A stretch of DNA of 64,000 bases from NCBI RefSeq assembly GCF_008642295.1, contig NZ_CP029190.1, forward strand, positions 1,426,001 through 1,490,000, written 5' to 3'. Source of the stretch: Streptomyces venezuelae. Lineage in GTDB: Bacteria > Actinomycetota > Actinomycetes > Streptomycetales > Streptomycetaceae. How positions within the stretch are numbered: the first letter of the stretch is position 1; each line of letters starts with the position of its first letter. The notes beneath the pieces were generated by a model that had not been told where the DNA came from, made no database searches, and saw only the letters and a list, made by a program, of their open reading frames with translations. Of the stretch, positions 35,060-44,610 are shown in pieces. A program made the position numbers and the translations under genes.

Positions 35060-36177
35060 CCGAGTACGAGCGGGAGCCGGCGGACGCCGCGGTCAACGGG
35101 ACCCCGCTGGGGGCCGCGGCCGGAACCGGAACCGGAGCCCCGGCCTCCTGGCGCGTCTTCCATGCGACCGGCATGGCACCGGCCGGCGCTCCCCCGGCCG
35201 TACCGCCCGCCCCGCCCTGGCGCGAGTTCGCGGGCGAGCCGCTCCAGACCGCCCCCGCCGCCGACGACCGCGCGGTCCACCGCCGCCTGGGTGCCGGCGG
35301 GCCCTTGCACAGCCTGCGCGACGACGACGTCGACACCGTCAACGCCGCCCTGCTGCTGCGCCGCCCGCTGCTGGTCACCGGGCCTCCCGGGGTGGGGAAA
35401 TCCACCCTGGCCTACCTGGTGGCGCTCGAGCTGGGCCTCGGCCGGGTCCTCCAGTGGAGCATCGTCAGCCGCACGGCGCTGCGCGACGGGCTCTACGAGT
35501 ACGACTCCATCGGCCGCGCCCAGGCCATCGCCGCCTGGCGGGCCGGCGCCGACCCCGCATCCGCCGACCCCTCCCCCGCCGGTGAACCGGCCTCCGAACA
35601 GCCCCCGTATCTGGGCGACTTCATCACGCTCGGACCGCTGGGCACCGCTCTGCTCGCCTATGAACGGCCGCGGGTGCTGCTGATCGACGAGCTCGACAAG
35701 AGCGACATCGACCTGCCCAACGACCTGCTGCACGTTCTGGAGAACGGCAGCTACGACGTACCGGAGCTGGTGCGCAGCGCCCTGCCCGCGGTCAACGTCT
35801 TCACGGACGACCCGGGACGCCGCGCCGAGATCCTCGGCGGGCACGTCGAGTGCCGCGAGTTCCCGCTCGTGGTGATCACCAGCAACGGGGAACGTGAGTT
35901 TCCGGCCGCGTTCCGCCGCCGGTGTCTGCCGCTGGAGATGCGCCCGCCCAGCCGCAAGCAGCTGGTCGCGATCGTGGCGAGCCACCTCCGGCGCAGGCCC
36001 GAAGGGGTGGAGGCGCTCGTCGACGAGTTCGAGCGACGGGTCCTCAAAGGCGGCACCCAGTCGGTCGACCAGTTGCTGAATGCAGTCCATTTGACTACGG
36101 CGGGTGGTTTTCAGGCGGACACCGACGGGCGTAAACTCATCGAGATGCTTCTGCGCGACCTCGCGAAAGGCCGCTGA
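35056..36177 (+). CDS. MoxR-type AAA+ ATPase
   Basis: A 373-residue AAA+ ATPase of the MoxR/RavA branch. A low-complexity N-terminus (about 1-85) precedes the core. Walker A is VTGPPGVGKSTLAYLVALEL, the sensor/loop segment is SRTALRDGLYEYD, Walker B is VLLIDELDKSDIDLPNDLLH, sensor 1 is VVITSNGEREFP, and the arginine finger is in FRRRCLPLEM. MoxR ATPases act as chaperone-like remodelers with vWA partners. Here the ATG overlaps the VMAP stop and the stop overlaps the next ATG (TGATG), so all three proteins are made together. Confidence 0.93.
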   Translation: MTEYEREPADAAVNGTPLGAAAGTGTGAPASWRVFHATGMAPAGAPPAVPPAPPWREFAGEPLQTAPAADDRAVHRRLGAGGPLHSLRDDDVDTVNAALLLRRPLLVTGPPGVGKSTLAYLVALELGLGRVLQWSIVSRTALRDGLYEYDSIGRAQAIAAWRAGADPASADPSPAGEPASEQPPYLGDFITLGPLGTALLAYERPRVLLIDELDKSDIDLPNDLLHVLENGSYDVPELVRSALPAVNVFTDDPGRRAEILGGHVECREFPLVVITSNGEREFPAAFRRRCLPLEMRPPSRKQLVAIVASHLRRRPEGVEALVDEFERRVLKGGTQSVDQLLNAVHLTTAGGFQADTDGRKLIEMLLRDLAKGR

Positions 36178-39100
36178 TGGACGGCACTCCCAGGGAGCGC
36201 GCACCCGACACCCGGGCGGGGACGGACGGGTCCGCAGCCGACGGTCCGACCTGGCAGGAGATCGCCGACGCCGTATGGCTCGCGGCTGCCCGGGCCGCCT
36301 CGGCCCCGCGTCCGGAGCTCCCCGGGGAGGAGCACCCGTCCGCCGACCGAGCACCGGCCGTGGACGGACACAGACTGCCGAGCACCCCCCGTACACCGCC
36401 CACGGCCGCCCCTGAGGGCGGGCCGCCCGCCGCGGAACCGGCGGTGCCACCGGCGACGCCCGGTCCGGACAGCACGGAGGACGCTGCCGCCGTGCCTCCG
36501 TCCGGCCGGGAGGGCGGGGCCCTGCGGCCGGACCCGGTGACAACGACGGGAAGGGGAGCGGCGACCGGCACGGCCGAAGTCCCGGTACCGCCGCGGCCAG
36601 TGCGGCGCGCGGCCCCGCCGCGGCTGGCCAAGGCCCTGCACCGGCTGAGCCGCAGCGTGCCCGACCACCACCGCAGCGAGCTGGACGAGGAGCGGACCGC
36701 CCGGTACGGCATCTCCGACAACCTCTGGATCCCCTACCTCCGGCCCGCCACCGAGAAGGCGTTCTCCCTGGTTCTGCTGGTCGACTCCGCGCCCACCATG
36801 CCGCTGTGGGAGGACCGGGTCGGGGCGATCGAGGTGGAGGCGGCCCGCAGCGGGGCCTTCCGCGATGTGCGTACGGTGCGGCTGGAGTTACCCTCCCGCG
36901 GGAAGGCCCGGCTGCGCTGGCCCGGGGACCGTCCGGGCGACCCCTCGGAACTGATCGACGCCCGGGGCTCACGCATCCACCTGCTGGTCACCGACGGCCT
37001 GGCCCACGGCTGGGCCAGCCCGGTGGCGGACAGCCTGCTGCTGAAACTCGCCCGCAGCGGGCCCACCGCCCTGGTGCACCTGCTGCCCACCTATCTGTGG
37101 CACCGCTCCTCGGCCCACCCGCACCGGGCCGAACTGGAATCCGGCGGCTTCGGAGCACCCAATACCCGCCTGAGCCACCGGCTTCCCCCCGCAGAGGCCA
37201 CGCCGGACCCGCGCCGGGGACCGGACGCCCGGCCGGCCGTCCCCGTTCCGGTACTGAGCCTGAAACCCGAGTCCTTCACCGCCTGGGCCGATCTGGTCGC
37301 GGGCGATCACGGGGTCCGCCGCAGCCTGCCGTTCCTGCTCGCGGGCACCCTGGCCAAGGCCAGGCCCACCCCCGGCCTGCGGCCACCGCGGACCACCGGA
37401 CCGGGCTCCGCCGACACGGCCGTCCGCAGATTCTTCTCCCTGGCCACGCCGAGCGCGCGCCGGCTGGCCACCCATCTGGCCGCGGTCCCCTTCGAGTTCG
37501 AGCTGATCGAGGAGCTCCGGCACCGGGTCCTGCCCGAAACGGACCTCGAACACGTTGCCGAGATCCTGATGGGCGGGCTCATCGACTGGGGCGGCCCGGG
37601 CGGCGACGGCCGGCCCGACTTCGCCGAGGGCATCCGGGAGGCACTCCTCGCCACCGGCACGCGCAGCCAGCTCGCGAGAATCGTGAACCTCTTCGCCGAT
37701 CTGCCCAGCGCCCGCGACCGGGGCGTGCGGCTGCGGGCCGCACTCCAGGACCCCGAAGGCGCCGCGCTCCCGGATCGGACCCCCGCGAACCAGCCCTGGG
37801 TACGCGTCGAACTGGCGGTGCTGAAAGCCCTCGCAGGGCCGTACGCCCGGCGGGCCGCCCGGGTGTCGGCGGGCGTCGGCGCCGGACCGGCCGGCGCCAA
37901 CGGCACCCCCAGGGGTGTCATCTCACCGGGTGGCTCCGGCGAGGCCGAAGGACACCGACCGGCAAAGGCGGGCATGAGTACACAGAAGAGCCGGCTTCCC
38001 CGGAACGACGACGAACCGCCTGGAGCACGTGTGCCGACGACCACCCCCAACCCCTCAGACGCCGAAGCCCGGAAGGCTGACCAGACCATGGAGCTCAAAG
38101 CTTCCCAACCCCTCTTCGTCCGTTCCGGCCAGCCGAGGGTCATGGGGAACGTCCCGCCGAAGAACCCCAACTTCACCGGCCGGGAGAGCCTGCTGGCGGC
38201 GGTCGAGGAACAACTGCGCTCGGAAGAGACCGCCGCGGTGCTCCCACACGCCCTGCACGGCATGGGCGGCGTCGGCAAATCACAGCTCGCCGTCGAGTAC
38301 ATCTACCGGCACAGCCACGAGTACAACGTCATCTGGTGGATCCCGGCGGAACGGGACAGCCTGGTCCTCGGCGCCCTGGTCGACCTCGCCCGGGCCCTGA
38401 ACCTGGAGGTCGGCCCGCAGGCCAACACGGCGGTGCCCGCCGTCCGCGAGGCACTGCGCACCGGCCGGCCGCACGACAACTGGCTGCTGGTCTTCGACAA
38501 TGCCGAGGACATCGACGCGGTCCGCGCCTACTTCCCCACCGGCGGCCCCGGGAAGATCATCGTGACCTCCCGCAACCGCGAGTGGGAGCGGGTCGCCACA
38601 CCGCTGACCGTCAACGTCTTCGAACGCGAGGAGAGCATCGCCCTGCTGCAGCGCCGGGCGAGGGACCTGAGCACCGAGGACGCCGACCGCCTCGCCGCCG
38701 CCCTCGGCGACCTGCCGCTGGCGATCGAGCAGGCGGGCGCCTGGCACGCCGCCACCGGCATGCCGGTCACCGAGTACCTGGACCTGCTGGAACAGCGCAA
38801 GCCCGGCATCCTGGAGCTCGACCCCTCGCCGGACTACCCGCTCTCCGTCGCCGCCGCATGGAACATCTCCCTGGACCAGCTGGCCGACAGCAACCCGGCC
38901 GCCCGGCAACTGCTGGAGATCTGCGCCTGCATGGCCCCCGAGCCGATTCCGCTGTCCATGCTGCGCGGCACCCGCAACGTGGACATCACCCCGGAACTCG
39001 ACCCGGTCCTGCGCGACCCGGTGCTGCTCGCCCGGGCCACCCGCGACCTCAGCAAACTGTCGCTGATCAAGCTGGACCACAAGAACCGTACGCTGCACAT

Positions 39101-40610
39101 GCACCGGCTGATGCAGGCCGTGCTCACCGCGGGCCTGGACGAGGAGCAGACCCAGGACCTCCGCCGGGCCGCCCATGTCATGCTCGCCACCGCCAAACCC
39201 GGCGCCCCGGGCTCCCCCGACCAGTGGTCCGCCTACCAGACCCTGCTGCCGCACGTGATGACCAGCGGGGCCGTCCGCAGTTCCGACCCCTGGGTCCGCG
39301 AACTGATCACCTCCATGGTGCTCTACCTCTACTACTGGGGTGCCCACACCACCGGCGCCGACATGGCCCGGGAGGCGTGGACCGCCTGGAGCGCCCAGTC
39401 GGGCGAGGAGAACCCCCAGGTCCTCCAGATGGGCAAGCACCTGGCCTTCCTGCTGATGCAGACCGGCGAGGTCGGCGAGGCCCTGGAGCTCGCCCAGACC
39501 GTCCTGGACATCTCGCGGCGGGACAGCATCGCGGAGGAGGACCTCATCGACTCCATGACCCAGATGGCCGGCGCCCTCCGGTACCGCGGCGACTTCTACG
39601 CGGCCCGCGCCCTGGACGAGGAGGCCGACAGCCGCGCCCGCGACCTGTTCGGCCCCGAGGAGCCCCCGACCCTGCTGGCCGCCCACGGGTACGGGGTGAC
39701 GCTGCGCGCCTGCGGCGAGTTCGCGACGGCCCGGGCGCTGGACGAGGAGACGGCCCGGCAGTGGGACACGCTGTACGGGTCCACCAACGGCCTCACCCTC
39801 AACACGATGAACGGCCTCGCCATCGACATCCGGGAGAGCGGCGACTACCCGGCCGCCCGTGTGATGCAGGAGGAGACCTACCGGATCTACCGCACGGTCT
39901 TCGGCGAGGACAACGCGTCCACCATCCGGGCCGCCCGCAACCTCGCCGTGTGCCGGCGCCGCGACGGCGCGCTCCAGGAGGCGGCCGAGCTGACCGAGGC
40001 GACGCTGGACCGCTTCACCGTGCGGTACGGCCCCGAGTACCCGGACACCCTGGCCTGTGCCGTGAACGCCACCGTGGACCGGCGGTTGCGCGGGGACTTC
40101 ACGGCCTCCCGCGAGCTCGGCGAGAAGACCCTGGAGCGCTACCGCTCGACGCTGGGCGCCGGGCACGCGTACACGCTCATCACGATGACCAATCTCGCGG
40201 CGACCCTGCGCGGGCTCGGGGAGATCGATGCCGCCGAGGCGATGGACACCGACGCCTCCGAGGCCTTCCTCGAGACGCTGGGGGACATGCACCCGTTCAC
40301 CCTGACGGCAGTGCTGGGGCTGGCGAACAACCACTACGCCCGGCTGGACTTCGCCGCGGCCCGGAGCCTGGACGAGGAGAACCTGCCCAAGCTGGAGCGG
40401 GCCTGTGGCCCCGACCACCCGCTGACGCTCTCCTGCCGCGCCAACCTGGCCCTCGACCTGCGCGGGCTCGGCCGGATCGAGGAGGCCGACGCCCTCAACG
40501 CCGAGGCGGTCCAGGGCTTCACCCGGGTCCTCGGACCCGATCACCCCTGGCTGACGGCGGCCCGGCTGCACCAGCGGATCGAGTGCGATATCGCGCCCAT
40601 GCCCCTGTAG
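36177..40610 (+). CDS. vWA-like (SAV_2336-type) / NB-ARC / TPR giant STAND protein
   Basis: A 1477-residue protein. After a disordered N-terminus, residues about 170-560 match the SAV_2336-type vWA-like region (FSLVLLVDSAPTMPLWEDRV, HLLVTDGLAHGWASPVADSL). Its MIDAS-like motif is degenerate (DSAPT for DxSxS). Residues about 650-1000 form an NB-ARC nucleotide switch: FTGRESLLAAVEEQL, P-loop ALHGMGGVGKSQLAVEYIYR near residue 695, WLLVFDNAEDID, IIVTSRNREW and GDLPLAIEQAGAW. The C-terminus (about 1060-1477) is a kinesin-light-chain-type TPR array with repeated A-R-x-L-D-E-E motifs. It resembles FxSxx-COOH-system TPR proteins. STAND proteins oligomerise on ligand sensing, so it is the likely sensor of the trio. 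Here vWA and NB-ARC-TPR are one polypeptide. Confidence 0.87.
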   Translation: MDGTPRERAPDTRAGTDGSAADGPTWQEIADAVWLAAARAASAPRPELPGEEHPSADRAPAVDGHRLPSTPRTPPTAAPEGGPPAAEPAVPPATPGPDSTEDAAAVPPSGREGGALRPDPVTTTGRGAATGTAEVPVPPRPVRRAAPPRLAKALHRLSRSVPDHHRSELDEERTARYGISDNLWIPYLRPATEKAFSLVLLVDSAPTMPLWEDRVGAIEVEAARSGAFRDVRTVRLELPSRGKARLRWPGDRPGDPSELIDARGSRIHLLVTDGLAHGWASPVADSLLLKLARSGPTALVHLLPTYLWHRSSAHPHRAELESGGFGAPNTRLSHRLPPAEATPDPRRGPDARPAVPVPVLSLKPESFTAWADLVAGDHGVRRSLPFLLAGTLAKARPTPGLRPPRTTGPGSADTAVRRFFSLATPSARRLATHLAAVPFEFELIEELRHRVLPETDLEHVAEILMGGLIDWGGPGGDGRPDFAEGIREALLATGTRSQLARIVNLFADLPSARDRGVRLRAALQDPEGAALPDRTPANQPWVRVELAVLKALAGPYARRAARVSAGVGAGPAGANGTPRGVISPGGSGEAEGHRPAKAGMSTQKSRLPRNDDEPPGARVPTTTPNPSDAEARKADQTMELKASQPLFVRSGQPRVMGNVPPKNPNFTGRESLLAAVEEQLRSEETAAVLPHALHGMGGVGKSQLAVEYIYRHSHEYNVIWWIPAERDSLVLGALVDLARALNLEVGPQANTAVPAVREALRTGRPHDNWLLVFDNAEDIDAVRAYFPTGGPGKIIVTSRNREWERVATPLTVNVFEREESIALLQRRARDLSTEDADRLAAALGDLPLAIEQAGAWHAATGMPVTEYLDLLEQRKPGILELDPSPDYPLSVAAAWNISLDQLADSNPAARQLLEICACMAPEPIPLSMLRGTRNVDITPELDPVLRDPVLLARATRDLSKLSLIKLDHKNRTLHMHRLMQAVLTAGLDEEQTQDLRRAAHVMLATAKPGAPGSPDQWSAYQTLLPHVMTSGAVRSSDPWVRELITSMVLYLYYWGAHTTGADMAREAWTAWSAQSGEENPQVLQMGKHLAFLLMQTGEVGEALELAQTVLDISRRDSIAEEDLIDSMTQMAGALRYRGDFYAARALDEEADSRARDLFGPEEPPTLLAAHGYGVTLRACGEFATARALDEETARQWDTLYGSTNGLTLNTMNGLAIDIRESGDYPAARVMQEETYRIYRTVFGEDNASTIRAARNLAVCRRRDGALQEAAELTEATLDRFTVRYGPEYPDTLACAVNATVDRRLRGDFTASRELGEKTLERYRSTLGAGHAYTLITMTNLAATLRGLGEIDAAEAMDTDASEAFLETLGDMHPFTLTAVLGLANNHYARLDFAAARSLDEENLPKLERACGPDHPLTLSCRANLALDLRGLGRIEEADALNAEAVQGFTRVLGPDHPWLTAARLHQRIECDIAPMPL

Positions 40611-40635
40611 GCGGCAGGCGGCAGCAGCCGCTGTT

Positions 40636-40677
40636 CCCGCCGCGCCGGTCCCGGGTTCCGGGGCCCGGCGCGGCGGG
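40636..40677. terminator. Bidirectional terminator between STAND gene and antiporter
   Basis: CCCGCCGCGCCGG (40636-40648) pairs with CCGGCGCGGCGGG (40665-40677), and the 16-nt interior can pair further. It fills the gap between two convergent genes. Confidence 0.75.
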
Positions 40678-40688
40678 GGCGGCGTACC

Positions 40689-42035
40689 TCAGAGGGTGCC
40701 GGGCGCGCTGGACGGCAGCGGGCCGGCGGCGGTGCCCTCCGGTTCGGCCGCCGGAGTGCCCTCCGGTGGACCGGCCGGAGCGCCCGGGCCCGGGCGCCGC
40801 TCCGCGTGTTCCCGCAGTCGGCGGACCACGCCCAGCAGGGGCTGGGTGACCACGGTCGTCGCCAGGGCCATCAGGACCAGCGCCGTGTAGAGCGGCCCGC
40901 TCACCAGTCCGGCCTGGAGACCGGCGTTCAGGGCGATCAGTTCGGTCAGGCCCCGGGTGTTCAGCAGGACGCCGACCGTACGCGCGTCATGTCTGTCCAG
41001 TCCCGACAGGCGGGCCGCGACCGTCCCGCTGACCACCTTGATGGTGACGGCGAGCACGGTCACCGCCAGCAGCGCGAGCACCCCGGCCGAGTCCAGCCCG
41101 CCGATCTCGACGCTCTTGCCGGAAACCACGAAGAAGAACGGCAGCAGGAGCAGTCCGATGTCGTGCAGGGGCCGGACGAGATCCGGGTCCAGGGTGGCTC
41201 CGCGTTCCCGGGGGGTCACCACTCCGGCGAGCAGCGCACCGAAGATGACGTGCAGACCCAGCGCGTTGGTCACCCAGGCCGAGGCGAAGGCGAAGCCCAC
41301 CAGGACGGCGAGCCGCATCGAGGGGTCGACCTGGGGGCGCCACAGCAGGCTGCGCAGCAACGGCCGCGCCCCGAGCAGCATCGCGGCCGTGAACAGCACC
41401 ACCAGCAGCAGCCGCAGCTGCCAGGAGAACCCGCCGTGGCCGTCGGACTGGAGGAGGGTGCCGACCAGGACGGTCCAGCCCATCACGTCGATCAGCCCGG
41501 CCGCCGAGACGGCGACGATGCCGGGGACGGTCCCGGCGAGCCCGTTCTCCCGGACTATGGCGGTGAGCACCGGTACCGCGGTGATGGACAGGGCGACACC
41601 GAAGAAGAGCACCGAGGACGCGGTCATCTTCTCGGGTGCGCCCAGCCGGGCGAGTTGCTCGTGGAAGAGGACGGCGGAGCCGGCTCCGGCGGCCATGGGC
41701 AGCAGGAAGGCGGCGGCGGAGACGCTCAGCACCGTGCGGGCGCGGCCCTTGAGCACCCCGAGGTCGAGTTCATAGCCGACCGCGAAGAGGAAGAGGACCA
41801 GGGCGATCTGGGACAGCCCGGTCAGGACGGGCGCGAGCTCTTCGGGGAACAGCATCTCGGCCAGCCCCGGCGAGATCCCCGTCAGCGCCGTCGGCCCGAG
41901 CGCGATACCGGCGATCAGCTGCCCGATGATGGTCGGCTGGCCCAGCCTCCGGGAGAGCCAGCCCGCCGTATGAGCGATGATCAGGATGAGGGCAGTGGCA
42001 CCCACCAGGTGCGTGATCATCGCATCAGAGCTCAT
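40689..42035 (-). CDS. Cation/proton antiporter (CPA2/Kef type)
   Basis: A 448-residue integral membrane protein with about 12-13 hydrophobic segments, of the monovalent cation:proton antiporter-2 group. GQLIAGIALGPTALTGISP, ALSITAVPVLTAIVRENGL, HVIFGALLAGVVTPRERG and LLNTRGLTELIALNAGLQAG are characteristic. No C-terminal TrkA-N/RCK domain is present; instead there is a Pro/Gly-rich tail. The ATG at 42035 has GGGGGA upstream. It exchanges Na+ or K+ for H+. It lies convergent to the STAND gene and divergent from the hydrolase gene, in the middle of the conflict island. Whether it belongs functionally or is a bystander is unclear. Confidence 0.9.
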   Translation of the reverse strand: MSSDAMITHLVGATALILIIAHTAGWLSRRLGQPTIIGQLIAGIALGPTALTGISPGLAEMLFPEELAPVLTGLSQIALVLFLFAVGYELDLGVLKGRARTVLSVSAAAFLLPMAAGAGSAVLFHEQLARLGAPEKMTASSVLFFGVALSITAVPVLTAIVRENGLAGTVPGIVAVSAAGLIDVMGWTVLVGTLLQSDGHGGFSWQLRLLLVVLFTAAMLLGARPLLRSLLWRPQVDPSMRLAVLVGFAFASAWVTNALGLHVIFGALLAGVVTPRERGATLDPDLVRPLHDIGLLLLPFFFVVSGKSVEIGGLDSAGVLALLAVTVLAVTIKVVSGTVAARLSGLDRHDARTVGVLLNTRGLTELIALNAGLQAGLVSGPLYTALVLMALATTVVTQPLLGVVRRLREHAERRPGPGAPAGPPEGTPAAEPEGTAAGPLPSSAPGTL

Positions 42036-42202
42036 GCGATCCCCCTGAGGAATCCGATACCGGGCCGGGGCCACGGGCAGGTGCACGACCAGGCGTGAGA
42101 GCGGTTGCGCACCCGGATCAAGGGGCACTTCTTCAGCATACTGCTAAATTGACGCGTCGTTATGTGGCGCGATCACATCAAGTGGCACGGGGGCGGGGCC
42201 AT

Positions 42203-43384
42203 ATGACCACAGCATTGTTCATCCACGGCACGGGGGTGCGGGAGCCCGGATTCTCGGAGTTGTACCGGCGATTTTCGGCCGAGCTGCGCGCCGTGGCCCC
42301 CGAGGTCCGCCCGGCCCCGCATTACTGGGGCGGGGACCTCGGCGCCACCCTGGGAGCCGGCGGCCTGTCCGTACCGTATACGGACGGCAGGAGCCGGGGC
42401 GGGATCGACGAGGCCGGGCAGCAGGCCGACGAGACGGAGCTGTGGGCCGAGCTCTACCGCAACCCCCTCGCCGAACTGGAGCGGGCCGCCGCAGGCGGGC
42501 CCGCCGGGGTGGAGTTACCGCCCTCGGCCCCGCTGCCGGCGGAACGCCCCCGGGCGCTGCTCGCCGCACTCTCCGGCCGGCCGGGCGGGATCGCGGACGA
42601 CCCGGCGGGCCTCACCGCCCCGCACCTGGCATCCGCTGTCGCCGAACTCTCCCGCAGTCCGCTGCTGGGCCCCGCCGCCACGGCCGTGCCCGACGACGGA
42701 GAGCTCGCCCTGCTGCTGGCCCGCGCCCTGGTGGCCGCCGCCCTCGCCGCCGCACTCGCCGAGGACGACCCGGTCGTTCCCGACGGCGCCGCCCGGGACG
42801 CGGCCGTGGCCGCGCTGGCCGAGCGCATGGGAGCCCGCCCCCACGGCTCGGACCGCGGGGTGGGCGCCCTGCTCGCCCGCCCGGCCCTGCGCCTGGCCTC
42901 CCGTCAGGCGGTGCGCCGCAGGCGGGCGCTCACCGAGGCCGCCCACCCGGCGGCGGCCGACATCATGCTGTACCTGGCCCGGGGCGAGCCCCTGCGCCGG
43001 GCCCTGCGCGCGGCGGTCGCAGAACTGGAGCCGCCGGTGGTCCTCGTCGGCCACAGCCTCGGCGGGATCATCGCCCTGGACACGCTGATCACCTCGCCGC
43101 TGCCCCAGGTCGCCCTCCTGGTCACGGTCGGCTCCCAGGGCCCCTTCCTGTACGAGAGCGGCGCCCTGCCCGGGCTCGTCCACCCCGAGCCGCTGCCGGA
43201 TCACGTACCCGACTGGCTGAATCTGTACGACCACCGTGATCTGCTCGGATTCATCGGCGCGCCGCTGTTCCCCGGCCGGGTCACCGACATCGAGGTCGAC
43301 AACCGGCAGCCGTTCCCCGCCTCGCACAGCGCCTACTGGACCAACCCGGCCGTGTACCGGGCCATCGCGAAAAGACTGCCGTGA
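42203..43384 (+). CDS. Alpha/beta-hydrolase (lipase/esterase-like candidate effector)
   Basis: A 393-residue alpha/beta-hydrolase. It starts MTTALFIHGTGVREPGFSEL (oxyanion strand HGTG). The nucleophile elbow is VVLVGHSLGGIIALDTL (Ser near residue 285), followed by TVGSQGPFLYESGALPG, and late VPDWLNLYDHRDLLGFIG with the probable Asp and HSAYWTN with the probable His. A long helical insert separates strand 1 from the elbow. Similar hydrolases serve as lipase effectors in prokaryotic conflict systems. A CATACTGCTAAATT stretch about 60 bp upstream may hold its promoter. The stop overlaps the caspase GTG (GTGA), so the two are made as a unit. Confidence 0.82.
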   Translation: MTTALFIHGTGVREPGFSELYRRFSAELRAVAPEVRPAPHYWGGDLGATLGAGGLSVPYTDGRSRGGIDEAGQQADETELWAELYRNPLAELERAAAGGPAGVELPPSAPLPAERPRALLAALSGRPGGIADDPAGLTAPHLASAVAELSRSPLLGPAATAVPDDGELALLLARALVAAALAAALAEDDPVVPDGAARDAAVAALAERMGARPHGSDRGVGALLARPALRLASRQAVRRRRALTEAAHPAAADIMLYLARGEPLRRALRAAVAELEPPVVLVGHSLGGIIALDTLITSPLPQVALLVTVGSQGPFLYESGALPGLVHPEPLPDHVPDWLNLYDHRDLLGFIGAPLFPGRVTDIEVDNRQPFPASHSAYWTNPAVYRAIAKRLP

Positions 43385-44478
43385 CCGAAGCCGTGGCTCC
43401 CGACCGTACGTTCGCCCTCGTCGTGGGCATCGAGCGGTACGCCGCCGGGCCCGCCTGGGATCTGCCCGGGCCGGCCCGGGACGCGCTGCGCTTCCGTGAC
43501 TGGCTGCTGCGTACCGGTGTACCGGACCGGAACGTGCTGCTCTGCCTGGACCCGCTGGGCGACCCGGGCGTTCCGCACCACCCGGCCGACCACGACACAC
43601 TGCGCCGCCTGCTGCTCTCCCGGCTCCCGGCGGCCGAGGGCGAGATGCTGTGGGTGTGGTGGGGCGGGCACGGCGTACTGGACCTGGACGAGCGGCTGCG
43701 GCTGTTCTGCGCGGACGCCACCGTCCCCGACAAGCGCAACATCGACCTGGAGTCGATGCGCCGGACCCTGGCCAGCGACGCACTGCCCGGGTTCGGCCGG
43801 CAGACCTGGATCGTGGACGCCTGCCAGACCTTCGAGGAGCAGCACGGCTTCCGCCACACCCTGCCCGCCGAGACCCTGCCGGCGGGCGCCCGGGTGCAGG
43901 CGCACGACCAGGCATTGCTGCTGGCCGCGACCCGGGGCCAGCGGGCCGCCAACGATCCCGGGCGCCGCACCGGGCTGTTCTCGGAGTGCGTCCTCGACGC
44001 GCTGGACGGGTGGCCCGGGCCGGCACCGGATCCGGAAGCCCTGTTCCGGGACGTCCGGGAACGGCTGGAGCGGCTGCGGGCCGCGGGGCGCACCGAGCAG
44101 CTGCCCGAGCTCCGCATCCACACCCGCGGGCGGACCGAGCACGTACCGCAGCACGCCCGGGGCGCGGCCGTCGTACCGCCGCCCCGTCCGCCGATGGATC
44201 AGTTGGTCACCGCCCTGCTCGGCTATCCGCTGATGCTGGACCCCGAGGAACGCCAGACCGTGGTCGCGGAGCTCGGCACGAAGAGCGTGCAGCGGATGCG
44301 GCGGAACCCCAAGCCCCGCACCGATGTCATCGGCATCGTCCGGGCGCTGAGCGAGCGGCCCGGGGAACTGTGGCTGCTCTACGACGCGGTGACGCTGCTG
44401 GACGACGACGAGGAGCGGGCGGCGGTTCTGGAGGCGGCGGTCCGGGCCTGCACGGGAGGGCCGCGGCCGGGTGCCTGA
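43381..44478 (+). CDS. Caspase-like protease with C-terminal effector-associated domain
   Basis: A 365-residue protein. The N-terminal peptidase C14-like domain (about 9-245) begins FALVVGIERYAAGPAWDLPG. The catalytic dyad is His97 in VWWGGHGVLDLDERL and Cys148 in WIVDACQTF. The C-terminal about 90 residues (MDQLVTALLGYPLMLDPEER, then PRTDVIGIVRALSERPGELW) form an EAD-like helical domain similar in layout to the VMAP N-terminus. Such caspases are toxic proteases released upon activation, and the EAD would tether it to the sensor complex. It is coupled to the hydrolase gene. No inhibitor gene is evident. Confidence 0.87.
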   Translation: MTEAVAPDRTFALVVGIERYAAGPAWDLPGPARDALRFRDWLLRTGVPDRNVLLCLDPLGDPGVPHHPADHDTLRRLLLSRLPAAEGEMLWVWWGGHGVLDLDERLRLFCADATVPDKRNIDLESMRRTLASDALPGFGRQTWIVDACQTFEEQHGFRHTLPAETLPAGARVQAHDQALLLAATRGQRAANDPGRRTGLFSECVLDALDGWPGPAPDPEALFRDVRERLERLRAAGRTEQLPELRIHTRGRTEHVPQHARGAAVVPPPRPPMDQLVTALLGYPLMLDPEERQTVVAELGTKSVQRMRRNPKPRTDVIGIVRALSERPGELWLLYDAVTLLDDDEERAAVLEAAVRACTGGPRPGA

Positions 44479-44610
44479 CGGATATTCCAGTGGCTTGATC
44501 ACATGGGCTTTCCGAGATGCCTTCGGTTCGTCATGATGGAAGGACTCCGGCATCGCGAGCGGGACACCTGAACAGAGCGCGTGAACGGGGAACACAGAGG
44601 GGGAAGTACG

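Noticed and set aside
38280..40571. 763-codon minus-strand open frame opposite the STAND gene
   Set aside because: Shadow of the NB-ARC/TPR reading frame; no recognisable protein.
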